The position numbers were made by a program, and so were the translations under genes. Source: Amoebophrya sp. A120 (Eukaryota; Sar; Dinophyceae; Syndiniales; Amoebophryaceae). From it: a stretch of 64,000 nucleotides of DNA. How positions within the stretch are numbered: position 1 is the stretch's first letter; every line of letters begins with the position of its first letter. Positions 55,124 through 64,000 of this stretch are shown here, piece by piece. Below the pieces are notes generated by a model, which was given only the letters and a program-made list of their open reading frames with translations, was not told where the DNA came from and searched no databases. The stretch is from the NCBI GenBank assembly GCA_905178155.1, contig CAJINV010000018.1, positions 1,276,190 through 1,340,189 of the forward strand, given 5' to 3'.

Positions 55124-56184
55124 AAGTAAAACGGGTCGGGAGCCGCAAAACTACAAGTCGCTTTTTTTTAATACCACGGAGAGTAAAATAATAGTCCTAT
55201 TTACAAAACGATCGAAACATCACGACGATGAAGCGCGACTAAGACTTGTCGGAAAGGGCAGTTTCAAACCTAGTTTCTGTTTCTAACTAGCAAGCAGATG
55301 ATGTTTCGAACAAAAGAATGGAACGATGCAGTTTGTGTTGGCAATCTTTCTTGTTGGCATGAAAACTCATTTTTTTTTCCTGAGTTTGTATTGCAAGAGC
55401 CCGATGAAAATTATAGTGCTGCTGAACCGGATGTGCCCGTGGAATCGATGACTTGATTCTGCCTAGCTGCGCTGGTTTCTTTAACTTGTGTGTCTTCAAC
55501 AAGAGGCAACCGGCGTGAGCGTCCTGTTCTTCCGTTCACGTGTGTTGCACTGTTTTGTATGAAGAATTTCACTTCCTCCAGATTGTTGAGCAAAAGCGTT
55601 TCAATTTGATTCATGAAGGAGAAATCAATGCTTTCTTCGTTTTTCTTCTGCACGCGTAGATGAAATCGTCATGCGTCAACATTGAAGATCGTTATCGCTC
55701 TTTTCTTGGTTCGTTCTTTCTTCGTTCATCCTCAGAAGTGGTCGTTCTCATGTCGTGCTCTCATCGTGCAAAAATGAATCGTGCGTCGCGCGCAAGCGCA
55801 TGAGCAAACGGTCCATAGTCGTTTTTTCTTCGCGGCTGTTTTTTTTTGGCAGCGGCTCGGCCTGCAATGGTGGCGCTTTTGCCACATCGTATGGTTGTTG
55901 GTCTGTATGTTTTTTTTTGGATGCTGTATTGTGGTTATAGGATTTTGGTTTTCTGAGACGTCGCTTTTTTCCTTAGTCGCCACATCTGCAGCTGGCACAC
56001 CCTTTCTCTAAGTACCCCAGACAAAATAACCACCCCTGCATGTGATTATTTTACGTTTGCTCCTAGACGACATAGAAAGTTCTACTACCCACATCATACC
56101 TCTTCTTTCCTCTCTGCCTCCAGCAGCAGAACAATCACACTGCTCGCATAAATAAAGCCGGACAAAAGTAGCTTGAGAAAAATC
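55124..56184. other. intergenic region
   Basis: About 1 kb, no supportable gene. Confidence 0.45.
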
Positions 56185-59100
56185 ATGGCCGCCCAACCAG
56201 AATCTTCCTCGTCTGCTGCAGGGGCAACATTAACCTCGCCGCCGGTTCTGGCGCCGACGCTTTTGCAGGACCACGGTGCAGCGGCACAGGAGAACAACAT
56301 CAACTCGAGCAAGCAAGTCTCGAAGATTCTGGATTCGATTCCTGAGAAGGAGTATCAAATGTAAATATGTCTGGGTCTGGAAGATTGCCAGTTTTGTCAT
56401 GCACATTTTGCATGACTCCTGATGTCTGTGATGCATGCCCCAGCATCACAGATTTTGTGAGGGCTTCCTGATGCCTATACCGCATGACAAATGCTCTTTC
56501 CGTGTAGCAAAACTTGGACTCTCTTTGCTGCTCATGCAATACAGATTTTTTTAGAATCCAAAATCAGCATGACAAGTTGGATCCTTCCAGACCCAGACAT
56601 TTTTACAGTTGATAAGGAGCCGGAGAAGCAGTACAACATTCCGGGGACGTATGGAGAGAAAAAAGTTTGTCACAGTCACTAACTTGCAGGTTTTGCATTA
56701 CAAATTTTCTTAGCGTCACAAATTTTCCTTGTATTGCAGAAACACTAGGGAAATCCCTAATAAAGTTCGGCTGTGATGCATTTTTACGCATGACAAACGC
56801 ATTTGTATTGCAAAAATGCGCATCAGTGATCGTGACGAACTTTTTTTCTTTGATAGGACGAAGCAGGAGAAAGATTTTTTCCCGAAAAATTTCCATCCCC
56901 GCCGATGTTTTTCCCAGGAAGACACCGCACGGTACCGCTGCAAGGACAGCAACTTTCCCTCCGCCTGGGCCGAGTACCAAGTGGGCGAGTTTTTCCGGCT
57001 GAAAAAGCCGCGGCAGGAGCAGGAGATTCTGTACTGGTACAAGAAGACGGACGTGCTCCGCGTGAAACTCCCCGCCCACGTGTTTCACCTCCCGGCGCGA
57101 GTGGCGGACGACGTGAAACCGACCACGACGGAGCGACTGAAGAATGAGAAAAAGATCCAGGACCTGAAGCGCGTCTTGTACTCGATGAACCGAGCACACC
57201 AGTCGCAGATTGGCTCCAGTGCAAAGCGGTCCATGTCCATGACGAGCACGGCTTCCATGGCGGCCAGTACGGCACCCAGTACGAGCCACGGGAAAGTTAT
57301 GGTATCTACTTACAGTACACATGTAGTACACAACGTAGAAAAATAGAAATCAATTTTTTTCATCCTCCTAGTTCGTGGTGTTATGCAGATGCAAATGCGA
57401 GTTCAACATATTTCCATGATGATGATCATGAAGGGAATCACTCCACCACTTCTACTACACAGACCGGTGCGGCAACGCCGATGATGACGACCGGAGAGTC
57501 GTTTTTATGAACTGCAAAAGTATCGTACTCGTATAAATGCATTACAGATTTGCTCAGCATGAGAAATAAAATTTGTAATGCTGATTTGCCTTGACAAAGA
57601 AATTTGTAATGCAAGACCTGCATTTATACGAGTAAGATACTTTTGCACAGCATAGTTTTACAACAAAAACAAGTCCGTACCCTCCACTAGTCCGAACTCC
57701 ACGCAGCTACAAAATGCGGGCAGCCCGCCCACGTTCCTGCCCAAGATCATGTTCGACCAGGCGGTGCAAAATTCCACACTGAATCCCGCCGATTTCCCGT
57801 TGTCGAGCCCGGGCCGGGAACAGGCGCCCTTTATGGAACTGGAGACGGTGGAGGTGCCGGAGCGGTTGCGGGAAGAGAAAATCCCGAACGTGGCCGAAGT
57901 GTCGGGGCCCCAGTACTACCAAATGTAAAAATGTCTGGGTCTGGAAACTTGTGATGCTGGGTCGCGTCTCATGATGAGGCCACAAGTGCTGGCTCAGCAT
58001 GACAAGTTTCTGAGCTTCTAGGTGTTGCCTATTCTGCATGACAAACTGCGTTTCTGCATCACAGAAAAATGGAGCTCTTGGGTAACGTGCATGACAGATT
58101 TAAAGAGTCATGCCAGACAAGCATGACAAACATGAATTCTTCCAGACCCAGACACTTTTACAGTTGATAAGTACGCGAGGAACTGCATCTCCATGGGAAT
58201 CCACCACGACAACATCAAGGACTACAGGAAAGCCATTCCATACTACGACAAGTTTCTGAAGGTAAGTAAGTACGTCGACGAGATAGGTCTTTGCTTTACC
58301 GCATTTCTGTTGTTATTTTTTGATAAGTGAGCGTGCCTATTGGTATTGTCAAAGTATCTAGTTCCATACCCTTAGCGCGACATCGTTACAACTTAATGCG
58401 CAAAACCAAAAACTACAATACAGCTGTGCATGCGGGCGCGGGACAAGCAGGGCATTGCCATGGCGTACCACTGCATGGCGATTGACTACCAACTCTGCGC
58501 GCTGGAGGAAAACATCACCGAGCAGCAGCGGCAATCGGACTTTGAGAACGCCATCCGAATGCACGTGAAGCACCGGAACCACGCGGACCTGGTGGGCCGG
58601 TTCGTGTCCCACGTAAACCTCGGGATTTGCTTTGGGCACCTGAACGATAGGGAAGCATCCACTTTGAACCACCAAGTGGCGTTTCAGCTCGCGCAGTATT
58701 TGCACAGCAAGGACGCGAAGCGACTGTCCGCAAGGAATATCGCCTTCGACGCACAGCTGTTGAATGGCCCCCTGACGAGCGGCACGGTCCGAGCGCGGTT
58801 CCAACTTCTCGTGCACGTATTGCAGGAACACTACAGCAACGTGGGACAAAGCGTCACGGATGTGGTACTGATTATTCTTGTTTCTTTTCGCTGCGTAATC
58901 TTTTGTAACACTTGGTTCTTTTCGCTTTGTGTGTAATACTAAACATAACTACGAACATAATCGCATCTTCACAGGCCCCGGGTCCTGAGAAGCAGAAGCC
59001 GAAGCATATGCGTAAGCATGGGGGTTTCTGTCCGCAGAACCACCGGCACCTCCGCGCGAGCCAGGCACTGAAGCAGATTGGCGACTTGCACAAAGACACG

Positions 59101-60135
59101 AATAATTACGAGAACGCGATCGTGTTTTACGACAAGGCGTTGACGCTGGCCTCCCGCAGCGGCGAACAGCAGGAGAAGAAAAATACACTCACGGTGCAGC
59201 TCGCGCTCACCAAAGCGAAGTCCTTCGGTATCAAAATGAAAAAAGCCCCCACCCCATATCAAATGGGAAATCTGTGATGCAGGATTTGTGTACACAAATG
59301 TGCACTGTCTTGCAATACGGCATCGCAGCCAGATCCGCAGCCTACGGAGGGACTTTTGGGTCTAGGTCCTTAGCATTACAAACGGCTGCCCTCTAGGCTC
59401 AACAGCATGCCAAAGCGCTTCCATAATGGCGCGGAAGCCTCTGCATTTGTCTTCTTGCAAGACAGACGTGAGTTGTGGTCTCAAATCAGCAAGACAAATT
59501 TTCGGAAACATGCCTTTTCGATATGGGGAGGGGGGATTTTTCCTCTCAATATTCGGGGAGGAAAAATTTGTGGAGAAGATGCTGGTGAATGCCGAGAAGA
59601 AGGCACTTATCCAGTGCAAAGATGTCTTGGTCTGGAAGAATGCAGATGTTTGTAATGCAGGTTTTGCATAGTGGTCCAGAAGGTCTGGCATGCAGGGAGT
59701 AGCATCACAGATTTTATTACGAGAGCTTTGTGAAGATCCCTACGCCTACTCTGCATGAGAAATCCCGTCTGATGGTGGCCAAAAATTTGCAGCTTTTGCA
59801 ACTCATGCATGACAAGTTTTTGTGTGAGCGGCAGACAGCATCACAAGTTTGCATCCTTCCAGACCCAGACATAGTTGCAGTGCATAGCACTGCTGCTGAA
59901 GCAGCTGGAGCAAGAGGCGGAATTGGACAGCAAGATGCGGGCTACCACCACGGGGAGCGTCGGACTCGGAGGCACTTCTAGAAATTATAGCAGTGCAGCA
60001 GCGCCCAGAACTTCTGCGATATCCGGCCGACACAAGTCGACTATTGAAACGGCCGCGGAAGCGTTTGATGACGTGGATCCAACCGATATGGGGGCCTTGA
60101 TTCTCAACCTAAACACCGGGGGGAAAAGGAAGTGA
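56185..60135 (+). CDS. tetratricopeptide-repeat protein (possibly TTC29-like)
   Basis: Exons: 56185-56352, 56620-56649, 56861-57301, 57463-57505, 57660-57916, 58175-58261, 58424-58864, 58975-59228, 59557-59607 and 59892-60135; 671 codons, frame exact. ATG at 56185 (MAAQPESSSSAAGATLTSPP). The N-terminal part is unrecognised, with a WAEYQVGEFFRLKKPRQEQE stretch. TPR-type helical hairpins lie in the second half: ARNCISMGIHH..YRKAIPYYDKFLK, then AMAYHCMAIDYQLCALEEN, VSHVNLGICFGHLND and LKQIGDLHKDTNNYENAIVF. The combination resembles the ciliary dynein-assembly TPR proteins of the TTC29 type, but that is a memory-based guess. The C-terminus is Ser/Thr/Gly-rich and basic. Six introners and three GT-AG introns interrupt it. 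Confidence 0.75.
56353..56614 (+). mobile_element. introner element family A
   Basis: 262 bp. TSD AGGAG lies at 56348-56352 and 56615-56619. The join gives PEKEPEKQYNIPG. Confidence 0.93.
56650..56855 (+). mobile_element. introner element, singleton family
   Basis: TIR TATGGAGAGAAAAAAGTTTG with an extended inner repeat (GTCACAGTCACT / AGTGATCGTGAC). TSD GGACG lies at 56645-56649 and 56856-56860. Confidence 0.9.
57302..57462 (+). other. GT-AG intron
   Basis: Donor GTATCTACTT, acceptor CTACTACACAG. The frame is kept to TGAATPMMTTGESF. Confidence 0.65.
57506..57654 (+). mobile_element. introner element family B
   Basis: 149 bp, near-identical to 28904. TSD GTTTT lies at 57501-57505 and 57655-57659. 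The join gives GESFYNKNKS. Confidence 0.93.
57917..58169 (-). mobile_element. introner element family A subtype 2, inverted
   Basis: The left end TACCAAATGTAAAAATGTCT pairs with the usual right TIR. The interior reads as the reverse complement of 43404. TSD AGTAC lies at 57912-57916 and 58170-58174. The join gives SGPQYARNCISM. Confidence 0.93.
58262..58423 (+). other. GT-AG intron
   Basis: Donor GTAAGTAAGT, acceptor ACAATACAG. The join gives YDKFLKLCMRARD. Confidence 0.85.
58865..58974 (+). other. GT-AG intron
   Basis: Donor GTACTGATTA (or GTGGTA three bases earlier), acceptor CATCTTCACAG. The frame is kept to APGPEKQKPKHM. Confidence 0.75.
59229..59551 (+). mobile_element. introner element family D
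   Basis: It starts TATCAAAATGAAAAAAGCCC. TSD TTCGG lies at 59224-59228 and 59552-59556. The join gives AKSFGEEKFVEK. Confidence 0.93.
59608..59886 (+). mobile_element. introner element family A, divergent
   Basis: It starts TATCCAGTGCAAAGATGTCT. TSD GCACT lies at 59603-59607 and 59887-59891. The join gives EKKALLLKQLEQE. Confidence 0.9.
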
Positions 60136-61151
60136 AAAGAGAAATATATAATACGTCGGTAGTTAGTAGAGCTGCATATTGAAATTGATTTTATAGAAGT
60201 CGCAAGGCATGTTGATGCCTGTTTGCGTTACTACGACCTCTCTGTGTGTGGGGAGAACGCACTATTTTTTTCTTATCAATTGTCCCGCCCTTTTTTCGTT
60301 GCACTTGTACCCACTCTGCTTCCCGATTTAGATGTGACAGTAAAAGCCTGCTCGTTTTTGCAGGCAACTGTTCACTAGCTACCCCACACCTAAATTAAGA
60401 AACCTTCATGTTACAAACGAACCGTGTTAGTATTTTACTTTCTTGTTCGCTGCTGTAGCCGTGGCCCAAACGAACCAAATTAACACGTACATTCGATACG
60501 GGAGCCAGACTGAAATTGCCACTGCTTTTCGCTGTAAATCTAGTTGGCAAGAAAGTTGTTTCTGTTTCCGTTTCTATGTCCTTTTGTTGCAATTTATCAT
60601 CTCCTTCTAGGACTACGCAACTCACACGATGATCCAGGTACCCCGGGATAAAAGTGTAGAGAAGCGTTGCTGTGGAATTATGAGCGGAAATTTCAATGGG
60701 AGAAGAAAGATTTTTCACTGGACTGTATAGTAAATTTGGTTTCGGCGTGCCGTGGTCTGCTTGTCATATGAACTCACTAGTATAGTACACGAGAAGTGCC
60801 CGTTGTGTGCACCTTCTCGCGCTTCTTGGACGTCAACGGCGGCAGGCTGGAGCAATTATTCCCTGTCAGTTTTAAAACTGTTCAACACACTTGTCCGTCC
60901 GGTATCGGTCAACGTCTAGGTTGCGGAGTACTGTGGACTGAAAAGATGTTTTCGAGAGAGGACAGATGAGCGGCGATACAGAGGTCCTGTGATTCTCTTT
61001 CTTGCAGCCGCGGAGGAGCTGCTTCTTCTGCGCAGTTGTTTCATATACAAACTCAATTTTTTTTGCTGCTTGCTTCAGCACACAATCTGAATCAGCTACA
61101 GACTACGTGTTGGATGCATGCATTTGGAGGTACGGAAAAATCTACATAAGA
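60136..61151. other. intergenic region
   Basis: About 1 kb, AT-rich, no supportable gene. Confidence 0.5.
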
Positions 61152-62375
61152 ATGAGTCCTCGTGTAGATGGCCCGGAGCAGCCATTTTCGCACAGCAAGG
61201 AATGCTTTTCATCATCTTCGTCTCGACATAGTACAGAAGAAACAAAGACGAACATGCAGGCCGGTGCGGATTATCCGGACCAGCATCCAGTAGTGGCAGA
61301 GGCGGATGGTAATCACGTAGGAATAAATTATCTTCCACCTGCCGATGCTCTTTTACACGTGATCCAAGCAGAGCTGGCGCAGGCGGTTTCGCAAACCATG
61401 CTGCGCTCTCCTGCTGAAGTAGACCCTTGTTTCTACCACGGCTGTGCTCCCGGCAGGACAACAACTTCTCTGTCGTGTAGTAGTGCGAAAACTCCTGCTG
61501 CTGAACAGACTGATGAAGATGACAACTACAGCAACTACGGCCACAGTAAAAATTATCCAGGACCACGTAGTGGTGGTTCTCGCGTTGATCATTCTGCAGC
61601 GCCGTCTCCTCCTTCATCTGCAGTCACGACCGCAGCTTATCCCACAGAAAAAAGCTGCAGGGCATACTTGTAATGCAAAAATACATACACAGAACCAGAG
61701 TTCTTGGCCCCACAGCATGCTGTTTAAGTAGGATATGCAATACAGATTTTTTTCGTGTATTTACTTTCGCATTACAAATTAATATGGCGATGGCCTGCCT
61801 GCTTTTTTCTTTGTGATACAGTTTCAGCGCGCCAGCAGGTCCTGGACGAGCTGGCTGAGCAGCTTTGGTATCAAATGCAAAAATGTCTGGGTCTGGAAGG
61901 TTGCCAGGTTTGTCATGCATATTTTGCATGACCCACGATGTCTGTAATGCATGATCTAGCATCACAGATTTTTAGAGGGCTTCCTGATGCCTATTTCGCA
62001 TGAAAAATGCCCTCCCCGCGTAGCACAAGCTGGGCTCCTCTTGCTGGTCATGCAATACAGATTTGTTTACAGTCCAACGGTAGCATCACAAGTTCCAACC
62101 TTCCAGACCTAGACATGTTTGCAATGCATATTTGGAAGGCACCGGGGATGCGGGACAAGCTTGCGCCGCTCGTCGAGCGACATCGAAAGTGGCGCGAAAG
62201 AAGAACGACCCGGAATGAAGATACGAATTTGTTGTGCGGGAGAGGGAAGGATGAAATTCGCCGTGCGAGGACTGCAAGCCGTGGAGGGGGAGCAGATGCG
62301 GAGGAGATCGAAATTAGTGTCGAAGTTGCATCACTTGCGGTTTCGTCTTCTTCAAATGGGGCGCTTATTTCCTGA
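61152..62375 (+). CDS. unknown protein, basic helical C-terminus
   Basis: Exons are 61152-61637, 61824-61868 and 62136-62375; 256 codons, frame exact. ATG at 61152 (MSPRVDGPEQPFSHSKECFS). The N-terminal 160 residues are Ser/His/Asp-rich with no domain, apart from one helix (ADALLHVIQAELAQAVSQTM). After two introners a second helix (SARQQVLDELAEQLWKAPGM) leads into an Arg-rich stretch (VERHRKWRERRTTRN). No signal peptide or membrane span. The frame is also open upstream to 61002 without an ATG. Confidence 0.58.
61638..61818 (+). mobile_element. introner element family C
   Basis: It starts TATCCCACAGAAAAAAGCTG. TSD is CAGCT/CAGTT. The join gives TTAVSARQQVLDEL. Confidence 0.88.
61869..62130 (+). 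mobile_element. introner element family A
   Basis: 262 bp. TSD TTTGG lies at 61864-61868 and 62131-62135. The join gives AEQLWKAPGMRD. Confidence 0.93.
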
Positions 62376-63283
62376 ATGTGAACAACAGTACTGCTACCGG
62401 TCGAAAAAAGAAGCGCCTTTCGTGAGGAGATGAGACACCAGCTGGAGTTCCATCCATCGCTTGGACAGATTTTGTTCCTAGGAGGAGTTGGAGGAGGTGT
62501 CACTCATTTTTGGCAATAAGAAAGTAGTAGTTTGGAAAGTTCGGTATCGGTATAAAATTTTGCTTACGTTGCTGTGAATATTTGTTCCGAGTAGTACTTT
62601 TTTAGCTATTATAACAGATAAAAATAGATGAAATTTTCGTGTTTCGATCTTGCGTGCAGCTTCATTGTTGTTTGGGTTAGAAGAAGCATCTCTACGATTG
62701 GATCCACGGCTCAACAAGATTATCTTGTCTGCAGATTTTTTTGCAAGATTTGGTTTGGATATAGAAGCGGACAAGTAGAAGAGCCTCAAATGAACTGAAG
62801 TTTCCTCAAGTACTTGCTAAAGATGGTTAAGCAGCATCACCATGCAGCGCGGTACGCTGCTGAAAATAAATCATCCGTTGCGCAAGGAGAAAACCCTCTT
62901 ACATAAGCATAAGGATAAATCAGAGCAAGCAATAAAACATGGAGTCCACCTCTCGGAGGGAAATCCTCCTTCTTGTTTTGTTCGACTTTCTCCCCTCTTG
63001 CTGAATCCGAAGGCAGTACTCTTCCTTGCAGTTGCAACTACAAAGAGAGAGAGAGGAGTAGCAGTAAGAGAAAACATTCCTGAGCAGGTTCTTCCGGAGA
63101 GTTTTTCTTTGCTTTTTATTTGGAGCGCCAATTTCGGAAATGCAACAAACTCACACCAGGATCATGCGTCGAGTTGCGTCCTGAAGTTTTCGAGGAATGC
63201 AGTTGTCAGTGCAAGCGTGAAAATATTTCGACTCGCGATTCCATGTCTACAGCTGCGATCAAAGCACCTACGACGAGGTGAAG
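62376..63283. other. intergenic region
   Basis: About 0.9 kb. A frame at 62842-63280 is open but lacks features and overlaps the start of the next gene in another frame. Confidence 0.4.
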
Positions 63284-64000
63284 ATGACGACGAATCCGGT
63301 TACTTCGCAGCACCTGGTTGCGGTGATTCCGCAGCCATGCACGAACCACGGCCCCATGATGGACAGTTTCCAGTTCGGGAAGCTGATCAAGCGGGCGAGG
63401 TTGCACATGCCGCAAAAGGAAAACGAGTACTTCGACAAAATTTACCGCCTGGGCGACTACACGGCGATCTCGGGGTGCGGGCTTGGGGGGTACTTGATGT
63501 TTAAATTCACGCAGAAATACCGAATTCGCCAGTACCGGACAAGTTTGATCGCGGCCTCCATGTTATCAAATGCAAAAATGTCTGGGTCTGGGAGATTCCG
63601 CGATTTGTCATGTAGTTTTTCCAAGCTCCCCCACGTCTGGAATGCAGGGCCTAGCGTCACAGGTTCTGCAGCTCCTTGCTGATGCGTATTCTGCATGAGA
63701 AATGCCCTCTCAGCATGCCCAGAAGTGGGCACCTTTTGCACGTTATGCATCACAGATCTTTGTAGGATCCGAAACACGCATCACAAGTTCGGATCCTTCC
63801 AGACATCCAGGGATTTTTGCATTTGATGCATGTACGTGGGGTACAAAACGACGCTGAAAGCTTATATCAAATGCAAATATGTCTGGGTCTGGAAGGATGA
63901 TGCAACTTGTGATGCTACCTTTGGACTCTATATAAAATCTGTATTGCATGAACAGCAAAAGAGGTGTATTTTGTGCTACGCGGAGAGGGCATTTCTCACG
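63284..64000 (+). CDS. probable membrane protein, 3' truncated by the window
   Basis: ATG 63284 (MTTNPVTSQHLVAVIPQPCT). Exons are 63284-63563, 63834-63864, then an introner that runs out of the window. The start matches a soluble N-terminus of about 60 residues, then a likely membrane helix (GCGLGGYLMFKF) and, after splicing, RTSLIAASMYVGYKTTLKAY. No family recognised. The rest of the gene lies beyond the window. Confidence 0.6.
63564..63828 (+). mobile_element. introner element family A
   Basis: TSD CATGT lies at 63559-63563 and 63829-63833. The right end is GATG, not GATA. The join gives AASMYVGYKTT. Confidence 0.9.
63865..64000 (-). mobile_element. introner element family A, inverted, cut by window end
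   Basis: It starts TATCAAATGCAAATATGTCT. The interior (ATCTGTATTGCATGAACAGC, then GCTACGCGGAGAGGGCAT) is the reverse complement of the usual family A interior. Left flank GCTTA. Confidence 0.85.

Noticed and set aside
24063-63828. CRISPR-like recurrence of short repeats
   Set aside because: Spacing is irregular and repeats sit inside introners in eukaryotic genes.
4805-63958. Many short frames containing MSGSGR, SITSCILPDPDIF or similar peptides
   Set aside because: They are translations of introner TIRs and interiors, not a protein family.
2324-64000. Genome-wide stop-codon reassignment
   Set aside because: Nearly all reconstructed genes end cleanly in TAA, TAG or TGA, and only two in-frame stops remain unexplained.

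Overview
The window looks like nuclear DNA of a protist, most likely a dinoflagellate-lineage (alveolate) genome of the Amoebophrya/Syndiniales kind. I base this on three things. All supportable genes lie on the + strand. The genes are broken by many short introns that do not obey GT-AG and look like mobile introner elements. The exons are GC-rich and densely packed, while the introns are AT-richer. The lineage is an inference; the introns are read directly from the sequence.

The main content is a set of about 40 introner elements (IEs). Each begins TAT and (with a few variants) ends ATA, has terminal inverted repeats (TIRs), is about 145-350 bp long, and is normally flanked by a 5-bp target-site duplication (TSD). 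Removing one IE plus one TSD copy restores the reading frame. For seven genes rebuilt this way, together with ordinary GT-AG introns, the exon sum is an exact multiple of three: 957, 500, 497, 275, 1566, 671 and 256 codons. An eighth, the 299-codon gene at 34943-36201, also sums exactly, but its junction was partly chosen for frame. Several protein families (Tim17, EF-hand, PAN, TPR, RAP) become contiguous only after IE removal.

Layout: 1-2323 is non-coding and contains two strong palindromes. 2324-17776 holds two tandem PAN/apple-type secreted proteins. The last intron of the first is an IE split by an 8.29-kb non-LTR retrotransposon (5155-13444; endonuclease, reverse transcriptase and RNase H; 19-bp TSD and poly(A) end). 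18504-19436 is a secreted or anchored cysteine-containing protein. 20515-22807 is a coiled-coil protein. 23795-28026 is an EF-hand protein with ten IEs. 28718-30518 is TIM17. 31487-34081 is a TMEM33-like membrane protein. 34943-36201 is unknown. 36202-41959 is a gene-poor, repeat-rich stretch with a 1.4-kb TIR element and GC-rich low-complexity DNA. 41960-47732 is a RAP-domain protein. 48827-50172 is a coiled-coil protein. 50173-52573 includes a GC-rich island. 52574-55123 is unknown. 56185-60135 is a TPR protein. 61152-62375 is unknown. 63284-64000 is a membrane protein cut by the window end.

The genes do not form a pathway. TIM17 (mitochondrial import) and the RAP protein (usually organellar RNA) point to a working mitochondrion. 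The TPR and EF-hand proteins could be flagellar or calcium-signalling parts. The PAN pair and the 18504 protein look secreted.
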